From contig VXCM01000908.1 of assembly GCA_014773175.1 (NCBI GenBank), positions 1 to 64,000 on the forward strand: 64,000 bases of DNA, read 5' to 3'. Below, one piece after another: positions 1-64,000 of this stretch. Under the pieces are notes generated by a model, which made no database searches, was not told the origin of the DNA, and was given only the letters and a program-made list of their open reading frames with translations. Within the stretch, counting starts at the first letter, position 1. Each line of letters begins with the position of its first letter. The stretch is from Lucifuga dentata. Lineage: Eukaryota > Chordata > Actinopteri > Ophidiiformes > Bythitidae. The translations under genes and the position numbers were made by a program.

Positions 1-44
<44 letters not shown>
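1..44. repeat. CT then AT dinucleotide repeat
   Basis: (CT)10 followed by about (AT)12 at the window edge. It may continue outside. Confidence 0.95.
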
Positions 45-525
45 GTGTACATCTCCTGTTTTCTTCACAGTCCAACACTGCTCTCTGGTGCCTGGAATGA
101 TTGTTGAGGATGCAATCCGGTTTCTGTTCTGAGATTTGTGCATAATCTGGGGGTTTTATCTCATGTCAGCATCTGAAAATGAAGGTAAAATAACAAATCT
201 TTAGTCTGTTTTAAAGTTATGCACAAACCCCTCAAACCAACAAAATAATTCTGGAATAGCTTTCAACAAATTGGGCATCTTTTATCCTTCCACCTTTGTA
301 TGTTTTTGGTATCATCAGGTGTAAAAATTTCAGTGTGGTTCCTGCTCCACCTCAAAGACAACATAGTATCTGGAAGAGGAAAAACTATTGTATATTCTTG
401 TGTTTTGACATATTTTTGCTCCAAATTTTAATTATACATAGTTTAGCAGCACTTTATCACATCTTTTTTAAAATTTTAGTTTGTCACACCATAAACTTGA
501 CATTTGATCTTTAAGACATAACATA

Positions 526-690
526 ACAAAGAAAAAAGAGTAAAAAAAAAAAAGAAAAAAGAATAAAAGAGAAAAAAGAAAAAAAGGAAGAAAAAGGAGA
601 AAAAAAGAAGAAAAAAGGAAAACAAGAGAAAAAGAAAAGAAAAAAGAAAAAGAAGAAAAAAGAAAAAGGAAAAAAAAAGGAAAAAAGACA
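526..690 (+). repeat. about 165-bp near-pure purine (A/G) tract
   Basis: On the + strand this stretch is almost only A and G (irregular AAAAG, AAAGA and GAAAAA units; the few T's are near its start). The minus-strand frames over it are Phe/Leu/Ser low-complexity artefacts. Confidence 0.9.
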
Positions 691-1587
691 TAACAAAAAC
701 GTGGATCCTGTTGTTGCCTTTCAAAATAAAGTACTAACTAATGAAACCTAACTGTGGTTATAAAGATTTCAGTTAATCCCTTTGTAGGGCAGCGTGTGTC
801 TGAGGCAGGCCGACATTCTCTATCTGTATAATGTTAATTAAACTGGTCGGGGCCGAACAGTAGGGGGCGATATTTCAGTGACAGACACATTTTCATAAAG
901 GTACCACCTATTTTCCGTGCATGTGTGTGTTCCAGTCAGATCATCAGTGGACCTGTTTAACTCATAGTTTCACATCAGAGTGACTTTAACTGCCAACAGA
1001 CCATATTAGAAACTACTAACATCTTATTACGGCAGCATTTAGATCTAAGTGGGTGTGGACCGCCACTCTCTGCCATCCCTAGAATCCTGAGTGGGAGCGT
1101 TTGATGTGCAAATCGGAGCGGGCCTCTCAGAACCTGGAAATGTGTCTGCTTCATCTCTCAATTAGAGTCAGGGTTTGAAGTACTGACGTTCTACCTTTAT
1201 CTGTCACAATATGGCTCAAGTTTGTTAAAGTATCTGGAAAAAAAAAAAAAAAAAANAAAAAAAAAAAAAAAAACAATCCATTGTGTCCAAAAGAGAAAGA
1301 AAAAGAGACAAGCAGGCCCAGCAGCTGGTGCTGTTTCAAAGCCTACCCAAGCCCTTTAAGATGAAATCCACTTTGTTTCAAGTTCAGCACCCAGCCTGCC
1401 TGATAACAGCTCTGGGGTTGAAGAGGGAGAAAGAAAGAGAGAGAAAGTGATTGAAAGAAATCTGTTTGATTTGTCAGAAGTTCTTTAATTTAATCTACAG
1501 CTGTCAGGATGCTGAGGATCCAGACCTTATCACTGCCTTTTATCTGCCTGATTTCACCTCAGGCACTCAGACACTCTTCCCTAACAC

Positions 1588-1618
<31 letters not shown>

Positions 1619-2559
1619 AAATGAATGAATGAGAGGAATAGAGGACGAACACAATTTATTTAAAGGACACAAAGAAAAGCTGGAAAGTAAGAATGAGCAA
1701 ATAAAAAAAGGCTTGTCATCTATTGTCAAGGATTCAACGTACTGATAAAAATGACATACCGCATTTGTAATATTCCTCTGTATGTGACAGTATTTCCCTG
1801 TGTTTTATATTCAGGTGAGCATATTAGTGGCTCTACATGGATTTGTGTGTGTATTTATGTCAGGATTCATCTATATTTGATTTAGCAAAAGCTCTAATTT
1901 ACCATTCTCCCTGAATGTTTCATAACTCCAGTCACTTACTCTCCTTCACATCATATCTCCTTCTTTTAAAACATCACTTGCACATCTACACACACACATG
2001 CACACACACCTCTACACACATTGAAGTACCATATTACACATGAATATGCACTCCTTTTGTGTTAGTTTATCAAAGAAGAAATTAGAGATTGGCCAGTAGA
2101 AATGTGATCCTGCCGGTTTTTTCTTTCTCTGTCCTGATAAAAGTGTTGAAAGAGGGAAAAGAGGGATGTTGATCTGGAGTGTGCTATCTAGTTACTAAAT
2201 CTGAGGACTCCACAAGAAAAACAGGCTGTCTAAAGCCACACTATGTCCAAACCCTGCCAGAGGAGATCCAGTATTTCACCAAACCCCCTTCAAATTCTTT
2301 TTTTTTTTTGTGGCTGCTCTTCTTCTTTTGCTTTTCCATAATGTGTTTCACTTTCACCTCTCAGTTAACTGTTACCATCAGCCACAAGTAGGATTAGGAT
2401 AGAGTTCAGCATAGTAGATTTATAACTGGCATAGGTTAATTTATCATCAGATTCTCTCTATTGGCTGCTTTTCTTGTCTTTGTTCCTCTTCTTTTGCCTC
2501 CTTTCATTCTTTCTTCTCCCTTTGCCTTTCCTTCCAGGTTGTCTCTAGCCATTCTACAG

Positions 2560-2900
2560 TATTACTTACACTTACTGTGGAGGACATGCCCTCAGAGCAA
2601 ACTGAGGCACAGATTCAAGAGGGCATGAAAAAATGTTCCTCAATAACTATGGTCCATGCTTGCTTGAGAGCTTCATATCATTCCAGCAGATTTTTCTGTG
2701 ATTCATTTATGCTTTGGCTCATCATTAAAATACTGTATTAGGTCAAGATCTGGAGACTGTGCATGTCACTGAAACCAATATTCTCCCTGTCACATTTCTG
2801 GTTCTATCTTGAGATTGTGTGCACTTTGTTGCATCTGGTAAATGTGTCCATGAAATGAGGCGCCTGATCCTATATGACCAAATGCTTCCAATAGCGCTCT
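2560..2900 (-). mobile_element. decayed Tc1-like transposase C-terminal relic
   Basis: Minus-strand translation of about 2725-2765 gives QSPDLDLIQYF, close to the SPDLNPIE signature of Tc1/mariner transposases. Further along, about 2610-2670, it reads EALKQAWTIVIEEHFFMP, resembling the W-(K/T)I--E--(F)---(V)ESMP tail. Stops and frameshifts interrupt it. No terminal repeats were found. Confidence 0.55.
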
Positions 2901-3408
2901 GTTGTAAAAGAAGTTAAGGTGGAGCCTTCAAAGATAGCTGTGATGTACCACTGCACCATCAGTCTGTGCTAACCAGAGGATTTAAGTCAGTAAATGTTCT
3001 GCTGGATTGCATTTATGACTTATGTATTAGATATATCATCAAATAAAACCTTCCAATGTACCTTTGCTGGCAACTTTAAAACTTCAGGCACTAGTTAGCA
3101 AAACGACATGTGGGCTGATGAAAGATAAGTGTTTATCTTATCATGGTTGAACACTCAGTTTTACTTCTTTCCTTATGGTGGAACTCTTTGCCACATTGCA
3201 ACATCCTCTACAAACTAAAACAATAGTGTACAAACCTTAGCTTATGAGTTCATGGAACAGAGATATGCAGCACTAATGATGACATATGTTCAACCTATGC
3301 AACATGTTAACTATTGTATTCTTTAATCAAACAGAAAATAAACTTCTCAGCACTTTCTGCATGTGATACTGACTTAGTTATTGATCAGCCAGTGAGTGTT
3401 TGTGTAAA

Positions 3409-3439
<31 letters not shown>

Positions 3440-4478
3440 ATATGGACAGAGTCGATTTTTATCTTTTGCACATGGTTTTTATTGACATGACAACATAAAG
3501 TGGATTTCTAAAGCACTGTGGACATTCAGCACTGAACAAGAGTGAATAGCTTTTATAATATAATGCACCATAATTCATTATTGCTCCAATTAGAACTATA
3601 TGTGGTGCACTGGTGCTAAGCACCACATAGAAAATTTGTTCTATTACTGGGTGGACCAGATGGATAGGCTTAACCAAAGCAAACCATAAGCTGATACTGC
3701 CACCTTCAGATCAAAAAGGGAAATCATGCTTATCTTTCAATTTAGACCTCTCAGTGTATGAGGTCCATTTTAATAGACATAAATCCAGTTCAGATGTCTG
3801 TATTCTCCTCTGAGTTATTGTGATATTGTATTCTTGAATGCTGCAGTTTGCTCAGTTCACAGTTACTCTACATGTTCTTAAGAAATAGCAAAGGAAAACA
3901 ACAAAAAAAAATTATGTTTTTAAAAGAAAAAGCATTTGAATACAAAACAATTTTATTGAAAGCCTATCTAAACATCCAGGTATTGTATATATTTAATGTT
4001 GCTTACATTCAAAACAATTTTGTTTGGGAATTTGTGAATTCGTCTGTGCCGGCTGGGTAAAGACTTTTACCTTCAGCACATTTGATACTCAAGCACAAAG
4101 TGGCTTTTCAGAATTAATGTCCCTATTACGTGCAATAATCCACACATCTCGAACAGTTTTCATTATGTTTTACTTGCCTAGAAACAAATTCCAGGGAAAC
4201 TGTTGACAGGTCTGTGGATTATCCTGAGTGAGCGGGGGATGAATTTTCCAGTTGTAATATGTACAGTCTTTAAAATTGTACTTGCTCCACATTCACATGT
4301 ATTTGTTTTCACTTGCTCCATTTGTTTCACCGAACAAAAACAATTATTGACTTGCTGCTGAGTTTATTCAAAAATACTTTGTCAATGCTTTATGCACTAA
4401 AAACAAAATTCCATTCATTTTCATTGTATTCATTGTTGCTAGAGGTTTAAGCAGTGAACATCTCAACTGAAACAAAAG

Positions 4479-4514
4479 TGTGTGTGTGTGTGTGTGTGTG
4501 TGTGACAGAGAAAT

Positions 4515-4569
<55 letters not shown>
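4479..4569. repeat. compound TG and GA microsatellite
   Basis: About (GT)13 followed by GA repeats with small interruptions. Confidence 0.95.
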
Positions 4570-4574
<5 letters not shown>

Positions 4575-5879
4575 AACCACAGCCCATCCTCCTGCATTCT
4601 CCATACTGCCCACAAGAGGGAGTCAGAGTACTGCTGTATTACAGTAAAGGGACTTCACTGTAATAAATAGTCTTTTATTGGAAATGACATTGAATACTCG
4701 TGTTAGGTCAGAAGCTCTGGGGAAGGTATCTTAAATCACATTATTATTTTGATGTGGTGGTTGATGTCAAAGGAACGCCAACTTCAGCATTTATACAACA
4801 GCATCTATTTAAATAACTCGGAAGAGACCTTTCTCATAGCAGAGTTTTTGATTGTGCACAGCTGTAACTAGTAATATTAATTACGTCTCTGCCTATTTAG
4901 GTGTCTAAATATATGACAGCATGCATAATATCAGCCGATGTCAAAGCTAAATGGAACGCAGCCATTTCTCGTGCGTTCACACCACCGTGTCCACCGTGAC
5001 AAATGGCAATTCTTGTCAACTGTCTGTGGTACAACTGAAAACTTGTACTCCATTATTGTTCCTCTGCAACATCCTCCAGATGCATTATTAGTCTGTGTCT
5101 CTGTGCAGAGTAAATGGGTGAGCAGCCTCTCACCGCCATGAGGCGCCATCGGCCTATATTTCCTTTTACACACATGTACTACTGTAAATGTTGCTCCATC
5201 CTCCAGTGTTTGTGACTGGACTGCTAATGAGTAATTGACATTTTAGAGCTTCCCATGAGATACATTCTGCATACAGTAGAAAGCGGTTGCTGATAATGAA
5301 AAAAAAAAGTATAATAGCCTACTGAATAAATACTGTAGGCTAATTTTAGGGAGTAGACCTAAGTGTATTAATTGTGTACTATCTGTATATTTTTGCGAAA
5401 TATAAGCTCCCGTCTGTTTGACTACTATTACAAATTTAGATGTAATACTAGAGTATTTAAAATAACTATCTATCCAGATACATTTAGGTCATTTTTCAGT
5501 ATTTTGAAATACACCTCAAATTTGAAGGAGGTTTAATGTGTGTAATGTACATTTTAGTAGTATTGCAATGATCAATTCCTTTAATTCCTCAAGATAAGGA
5601 GTATAACACCAGCAAAACACCGGAAGTTATAATTGGCGTCTTTAAATTTAATGGTACAAGTGTCTTCTTCAATTTGCTCTATTATCTTTCTGTGATGTAT
5701 ATATGGAGTGTTTAAACCATTATAAGCAAATATATAAAAAAGGCGAAAAGAACCCTCTGTGTTTTGCGTTAAAATAAACCTATCACTCTTCGTCGAGAAT
5801 GTCTGCGTTTGCTGTATTCTCAAATTTGATTTATTTTGAAAGTGCAACCGGAAGTGCTGTCCATAATTTCACTTAACTG

Positions 5880-6035
5880 ACGCTTCGGCATTCAGGCATC
5901 TTGTGCACCCCACACTGCATGTGTGGACTGCGTGCGAGAAGTGTGTGTGTATGTGTGTGTGTGTAAGCGCAGTTAGGTTAAAGAGGAGGGTCGGGTTTGA
6001 CTGTAGTAAAACAAACAGGCTGAATTTAAAAAGAT
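5880..6035 (+). promoter_or_regulatory. dock10: putative dock10 promoter / 5' UTR, CpG-richer than surroundings
   Basis: The sequence just before exon 1, through exon 1 and on to about 6420, is visibly richer in CpG than the AT-rich flanks (for example GACGCTTCGG at 5879, GGTCGGG, and CAGCGGAG near the ATG). An in-frame TAA at 6027-6029 lies two codons before the ATG. The ATG has G at -3 and G at +4, a good Kozak context. No TATA box or transcription start can be placed from sequence alone. A TG repeat (about 5940-5965) lies inside the putative 5' UTR. Confidence 0.5.
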
Positions 6036-60660
<54,625 letters not shown>

Positions 60661-61004
60661 ATGGCCAGTAGACTCATAGGAAATTATTCGTGCCAAGGAG
60701 GACGCATTTCCGGTTTTGGTATGCCAGATGAGCCTTAGAGTGGCTCATTTGCTTGTTTCTGACCATAGTTGTTTCCCGCTGCAGGGAGCAGTGGGCTTGT
60801 GGACCTGTGACTGGTGGCAAGTGTAGAGAAAAGAAGGGAAGAAGTGTGTCGACTGTGGTTGTGCTAGTGTGTAGTCCTGTTGTGGAATGTTGACTCTCTC
60901 CAGTAGAGGCCAGGCTGCTGGGCTATTAGCTACTGTTATTTTGGTTGTAGAGACACCATATATTGTATGGATGCCCCTGTCCTGCCAACTGATTCTTCAG
61001 CTTA

Positions 61005-61010
<6 letters not shown>

Positions 61011-61065
<55 letters not shown>
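61011..61065. repeat. CA microsatellite in the dock10 3' UTR
   Basis: About 27 CA units roughly 350 nt after the stop codon, giving a long CA tract in the mRNA if the 3' UTR call is right. Confidence 0.9.
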
Positions 61066-61068
<3 letters not shown>

Positions 61069-61172
61069 GAAATGCACGAAGATATGGACACTCACTTACA
61101 CTGACACACAAATGACATGCGCCTTCTCTCCACAACCCTGTCCCTTTAGAGAACGGTGACCTTACTGAGCTA

Positions 61173-61381
61173 GAGGTGCGTTCAGCAAACATAGAATTGA
61201 GCTTTCTGGTGCATTGTAATGACAGGTTTTTTTTTATTTTTTTATTTTTTTACAACTTTTTGGATTATCATTGTAATATAAACTATCTGAAGAGGTGGTG
61301 TAAGATGGCTAATGTGAAAAGGAAATGATTTTAGATTACAGGTCTTAACTAACCAAGCATCTGATGTGTTGAACGCACCTC
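61173..61381. mobile_element. 209-bp TA-flanked MITE inside the dock10 3' UTR
   Basis: Terminal inverted repeats read GAGGTGCGTTCAGCA at the left and, as reverse complement of the right end, GAGGTGCGTTCAACA. Both ends are flanked by TA (61171-61172 and 61382-61383), as expected for a Tc1/mariner-type TA duplication. The interior is AT-rich with a poly-T run and no coding capacity. The family name is unknown to me. Confidence 0.75.
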
Positions 61382-61672
61382 TAGTTCCTGTTTGAATGTA
61401 GTGCAGCTCCACATTGCTACTTTGTATCCTTGCTAACATTCTGGAACTCTCTGCTTGCAGATTTTCAATTGGAAAAAAATATGTTTTGTAACATTTTTAT
61501 GATTGAAATTGCATTGTTACTGTTATTATTTCCTGTACTGTTTTAAATTGTAAATAAGAAATATTAATATTTAAAATGTTTGAAATGTTTCCTTTTTATA
61601 AAATATATATATGAATATTTGTTTAGCTGAATTAAAAAGGATCAAAAACTAAAGTTTTATGTATAACATTTA

Positions 61673-61678
61673 AATAAA
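61673..61678 (+). terminator. dock10: candidate dock10 polyadenylation signal AATAAA
   Basis: Canonical hexamer about 1.0 kb after the stop codon in AU-rich sequence, followed within 25 nt by a GT-rich stretch. It is the first AATAAA after the stop that I noticed. Another, farther AATAAA is at 63895-63900. Confidence 0.5.
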
Positions 61679-61695
61679 ATTTTGTTAATGTCCAA

Positions 61696-64000
61696 CAGTG
61701 ATATACATAAACATTCATTTTTTTCCCCTCTATTCTCAGTGTGATTGAACGAAGAACTACCTCTGAGCAAACCAAAACATTTGAGTAGCACCTCACCAAC
61801 AGCCACCAACTCTAAGAAAAGTTTCATGCATGCATGATGTGCTGTACTGAATTGATCTTGAAAAGTTACTGCTAAAAGCTAGAGTATTATTTATAGGCTC
61901 TCTGTTTACTTTTCTGGCTCTACAGAGAATTGTCTGTAGGTCGAAGGGCAAATTAATGGTCAAAGTAATTAACTTGTTATTGGGGTTGTCTATTAGTCCC
62001 TTGGATTAACCTCTAACCCATCAAGGCACAATATCTCATGCTGAATATTGAAAAGTGTGTGAAATACTATGAGAATGCGTAGACTGTAGCAACAGAGGAG
62101 TGCTAAACTGTTGGTTGAAGTGATCTGTGGTCTTTGAAAGTGAAATGACATGCTAACATGTCACATTTGTCTTAATATGTAACAGTTTGCCACAGGATCC
62201 AATGTCAGCATTTTCCAATAGTCAGGTATAATTACTGAGCATGGCGGAAAGAGCAGTAGAGTGCTTCTTTACTTATTGATGCTGACCCTAGGGGTGGGAC
62301 ATTGCATATAAATGCAGGTTAAGAGGCTTTGGGTGACAACAGACAGAATGCAGTCTTCTTTCTCTCTCTTGTTTGTGTGCTTCTTTATATCTGACTCCTT
62401 TTCTGCATTATGAAAACAACACATTTATCATTCTGTTCTTCCTCTCCCACTCCTTCCACCTATGTGGCCACACAGCTGATGCACAGCAGATTGAGTTTCA
62501 TCGACTTACCTCTTCCTTCAGCAACTCCTTTGCTTCCAGCCCATCACTGTGTCTCTCCTCAGTCTCATTTCTCTCGCCTCCCTCCCTTTCTGTAGCCTAT
62601 TTTGTGAACTAGAAAGAGAAGGCTGATTGGGTTTCTCTCCAGTACAGAATGGCTTATGTGTAGCTGTCTCTCTCCCAGTGGCCTGGATGGTAGGGTCGGG
62701 TTGCTTTGAGCCAGGACCATTCAGTCCAGGTCAGAGACAACAAGACCCGCTTACCCTGTTGGTACAATGTCTTAATACTTATCATCTAGCACACTTACTT
62801 AACATCAACCCAACCTCAACTACCAAGGCAACAAACACAACAAAAATGTTTGTCGAATCAAATGGAATAGAAGCATCTCAAAGGGAAGAAAACACAATAT
62901 AATTTCTCACTTTTAACATTTGACCCAGATCTTGCATTTTACTCACTAAATACACTAGTATTTAGTTTTATGACCACAGTTAATCTCCACATTGGAACAG
63001 ATCTGGCTTCAACATAATGAAGGGAACTAAACTGTGTAAATGCTACATTAGCTGAGGCTATTTTTAGATGTGAAATTGTGATAAAGTTACCCTGGTGAAT
63101 TGGGCTTTCTCCACCATTGTACTGTTTAGCTGTGACTGTGTAGTTTGGTACATAATGAGGTTTTATATCTTAAATTTGAAGTTGTGGTGAAATGGAAAGT
63201 CTAATGGTGGAGGTGTACTGTACACCTCCCCTCATGCTGGAGTCAGATCATCTACAAATATCAAGTTTATTCATGATGGGTTACAACCTGTGGCCACGAG
63301 CGATTGAAACACCTGACCATACAAACCCCTCTGTGGATGCCCCATTGAGTGTAATGATTGTACCTGTAATATTCTCTTTTGTGTACAACCTGAGTTTATT
63401 TGATATTTGTAAGAGGGATTCCTTCTCTTTATTATTTAACAAATGCCTGTTTTGTTTTTGGGCTGACCCCATGACCTCTTCTCATTCCTTTCCAGATTTA
63501 CTTTTGTGGACAGATTGAATTAATATTTTAGAGGGAGGATATGTAAAACCGAATGGGTATTACAAGCAGAAGAATGAGGTTCCAAAAAAATCTGATCTCT
63601 CTAATCTCTAAAGCATGGAAATCCTTTACTCAGATAAAATTACTAATCCCACGATGGAGAATTTCAAATGTATCAAAGTATCAAAGGGGAAAAAAAAAAA
63701 AAAAAAAAANAAAAAAAAAAAAAAAAAAAGAAAGGATGTATAAAGAATACTCCAAAATCACTGATGCATTAACATTTATCTGATACATGTTCATGCATCA
63801 AGGACGGTCTCAAAATTGGAGTCACCAAAAATGAATAGAAATTGAGATCTTGTGCTTTTAGGTCAGATGAAGTATTGCAAACTCCTCTGCAAAGAATAAA
63901 ACCTGTCCCATTCACAAACACCTGAGAGTCATGGTGCCATCAAACTAAAACAAGGGTGAGATAAAAAATAAAATAAATAAAAATTTACCTGACCACATCC
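61696..64000. other. downstream region, no recognised gene
   Basis: AT-rich sequence with a poly-A run containing an N (about 63690-63730). Open frames here (up to about 108 codons) show no family resemblance. A distal extension of the dock10 3' UTR or an alternative last exon cannot be excluded. Confidence 0.6.

Larger units (their letters stand above)
1..5879. other. upstream intergenic region, no recognised gene
   Basis: Holds a CT/AT repeat (1-44), an A/G-only tract (about 526-690), poly-A with an N (about 1240-1274), CA (about 1583-1619), TG (about 3411-3434), TG then GA (about 4479-4569), and a Tc1-like relic (about 2560-2900). Short open frames here resemble no family I know. Confidence 0.7.
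60661..61695 (+). other. dock10: putative dock10 3' UTR
   Basis: Follows the stop directly and contains a CA repeat (61011-61065), a 209-bp MITE (61173-61381) and AU-rich sequence. The first clear AATAAA is at 61673-61678. The extent is inferred from that signal only, and a longer UTR is possible. Confidence 0.55.

Noticed and set aside
476..724. Phe/Leu/Ser-rich minus-strand frames
   Set aside because: Translation of the purine tract only.
5315..5342. Small hairpin TAGCCTAC...GTAGGCTA
   Set aside because: An 8-bp stem with a 12-nt loop in AT-rich DNA is expected by chance and has no context.

Overview
This window is vertebrate, almost certainly teleost fish, genomic DNA. The introns are GT-AG, microsatellites (CA/TG, CT/GA) are very dense, and there are relics of Tc1-like and miniature inverted-repeat DNA transposons. 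It holds one protein-coding gene on the + strand: dock10 (dedicator of cytokinesis 10, zizimin-3, DOCK-D subfamily). I reconstructed it exon by exon from splice sites, reading-frame phase and similarity to remembered DOCK9/10/11 proteins. The 56 coding exons run from the ATG at 6036 to the TGA at 60658-60660. They give a continuous 2,177-residue protein once one assembly artefact in exon 39 is discounted. Mammalian DOCK10 is about the same size.

Layout. 1-5.9 kb: upstream intergenic sequence, mostly simple repeats plus a decayed Tc1-like transposase fragment. About 5.88-6.6 kb: CpG-richer promoter region and exon 1 (36 codons). 6.1-31.9 kb: a 25.7-kb intron 1 with microsatellites, a deleted Tc1-like element (about 10.37-11.21 kb), a TTAA-flanked MITE (about 9.65-9.84 kb), and two copies of an interspersed repeat (about 16.0 and 18.8 kb). 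31.9-60.7 kb: exons 2-56, which code for the N-terminal zizimin region, a PH domain (about residues 182-291), the DHR-1/C2-like lipid-binding domain (about 680-866), a long helical-repeat region, and the C-terminal DHR-2 GEF domain (about 1690-2150). 60.66-61.7 kb: putative 3' UTR with a CA repeat, a 209-bp TA-flanked MITE and an AATAAA signal. 61.7-64 kb: downstream sequence with no recognised gene.

Function. DOCK10 is a guanine nucleotide exchange factor for Cdc42 (and Rac). The PH and DHR-1 domains target membranes, and the DHR-2 domain catalyses nucleotide release. The window therefore holds one large signalling gene, not an operon or multi-gene system.

I found no previously undescribed biological system. 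The points most worth a second look are: a repeated assembly artefact (18 single-N gaps, each flanked by the same sequence on both sides) that frameshifts exon 39 as given; a TAGCAG tandem acceptor at exon 2 inside UG/CU repeats; a 12-glycine tract just before the PH domain; a TTAA-flanked MITE family with several copies here; a separate MITE inside the 3' UTR; and a divergent short C-terminus.
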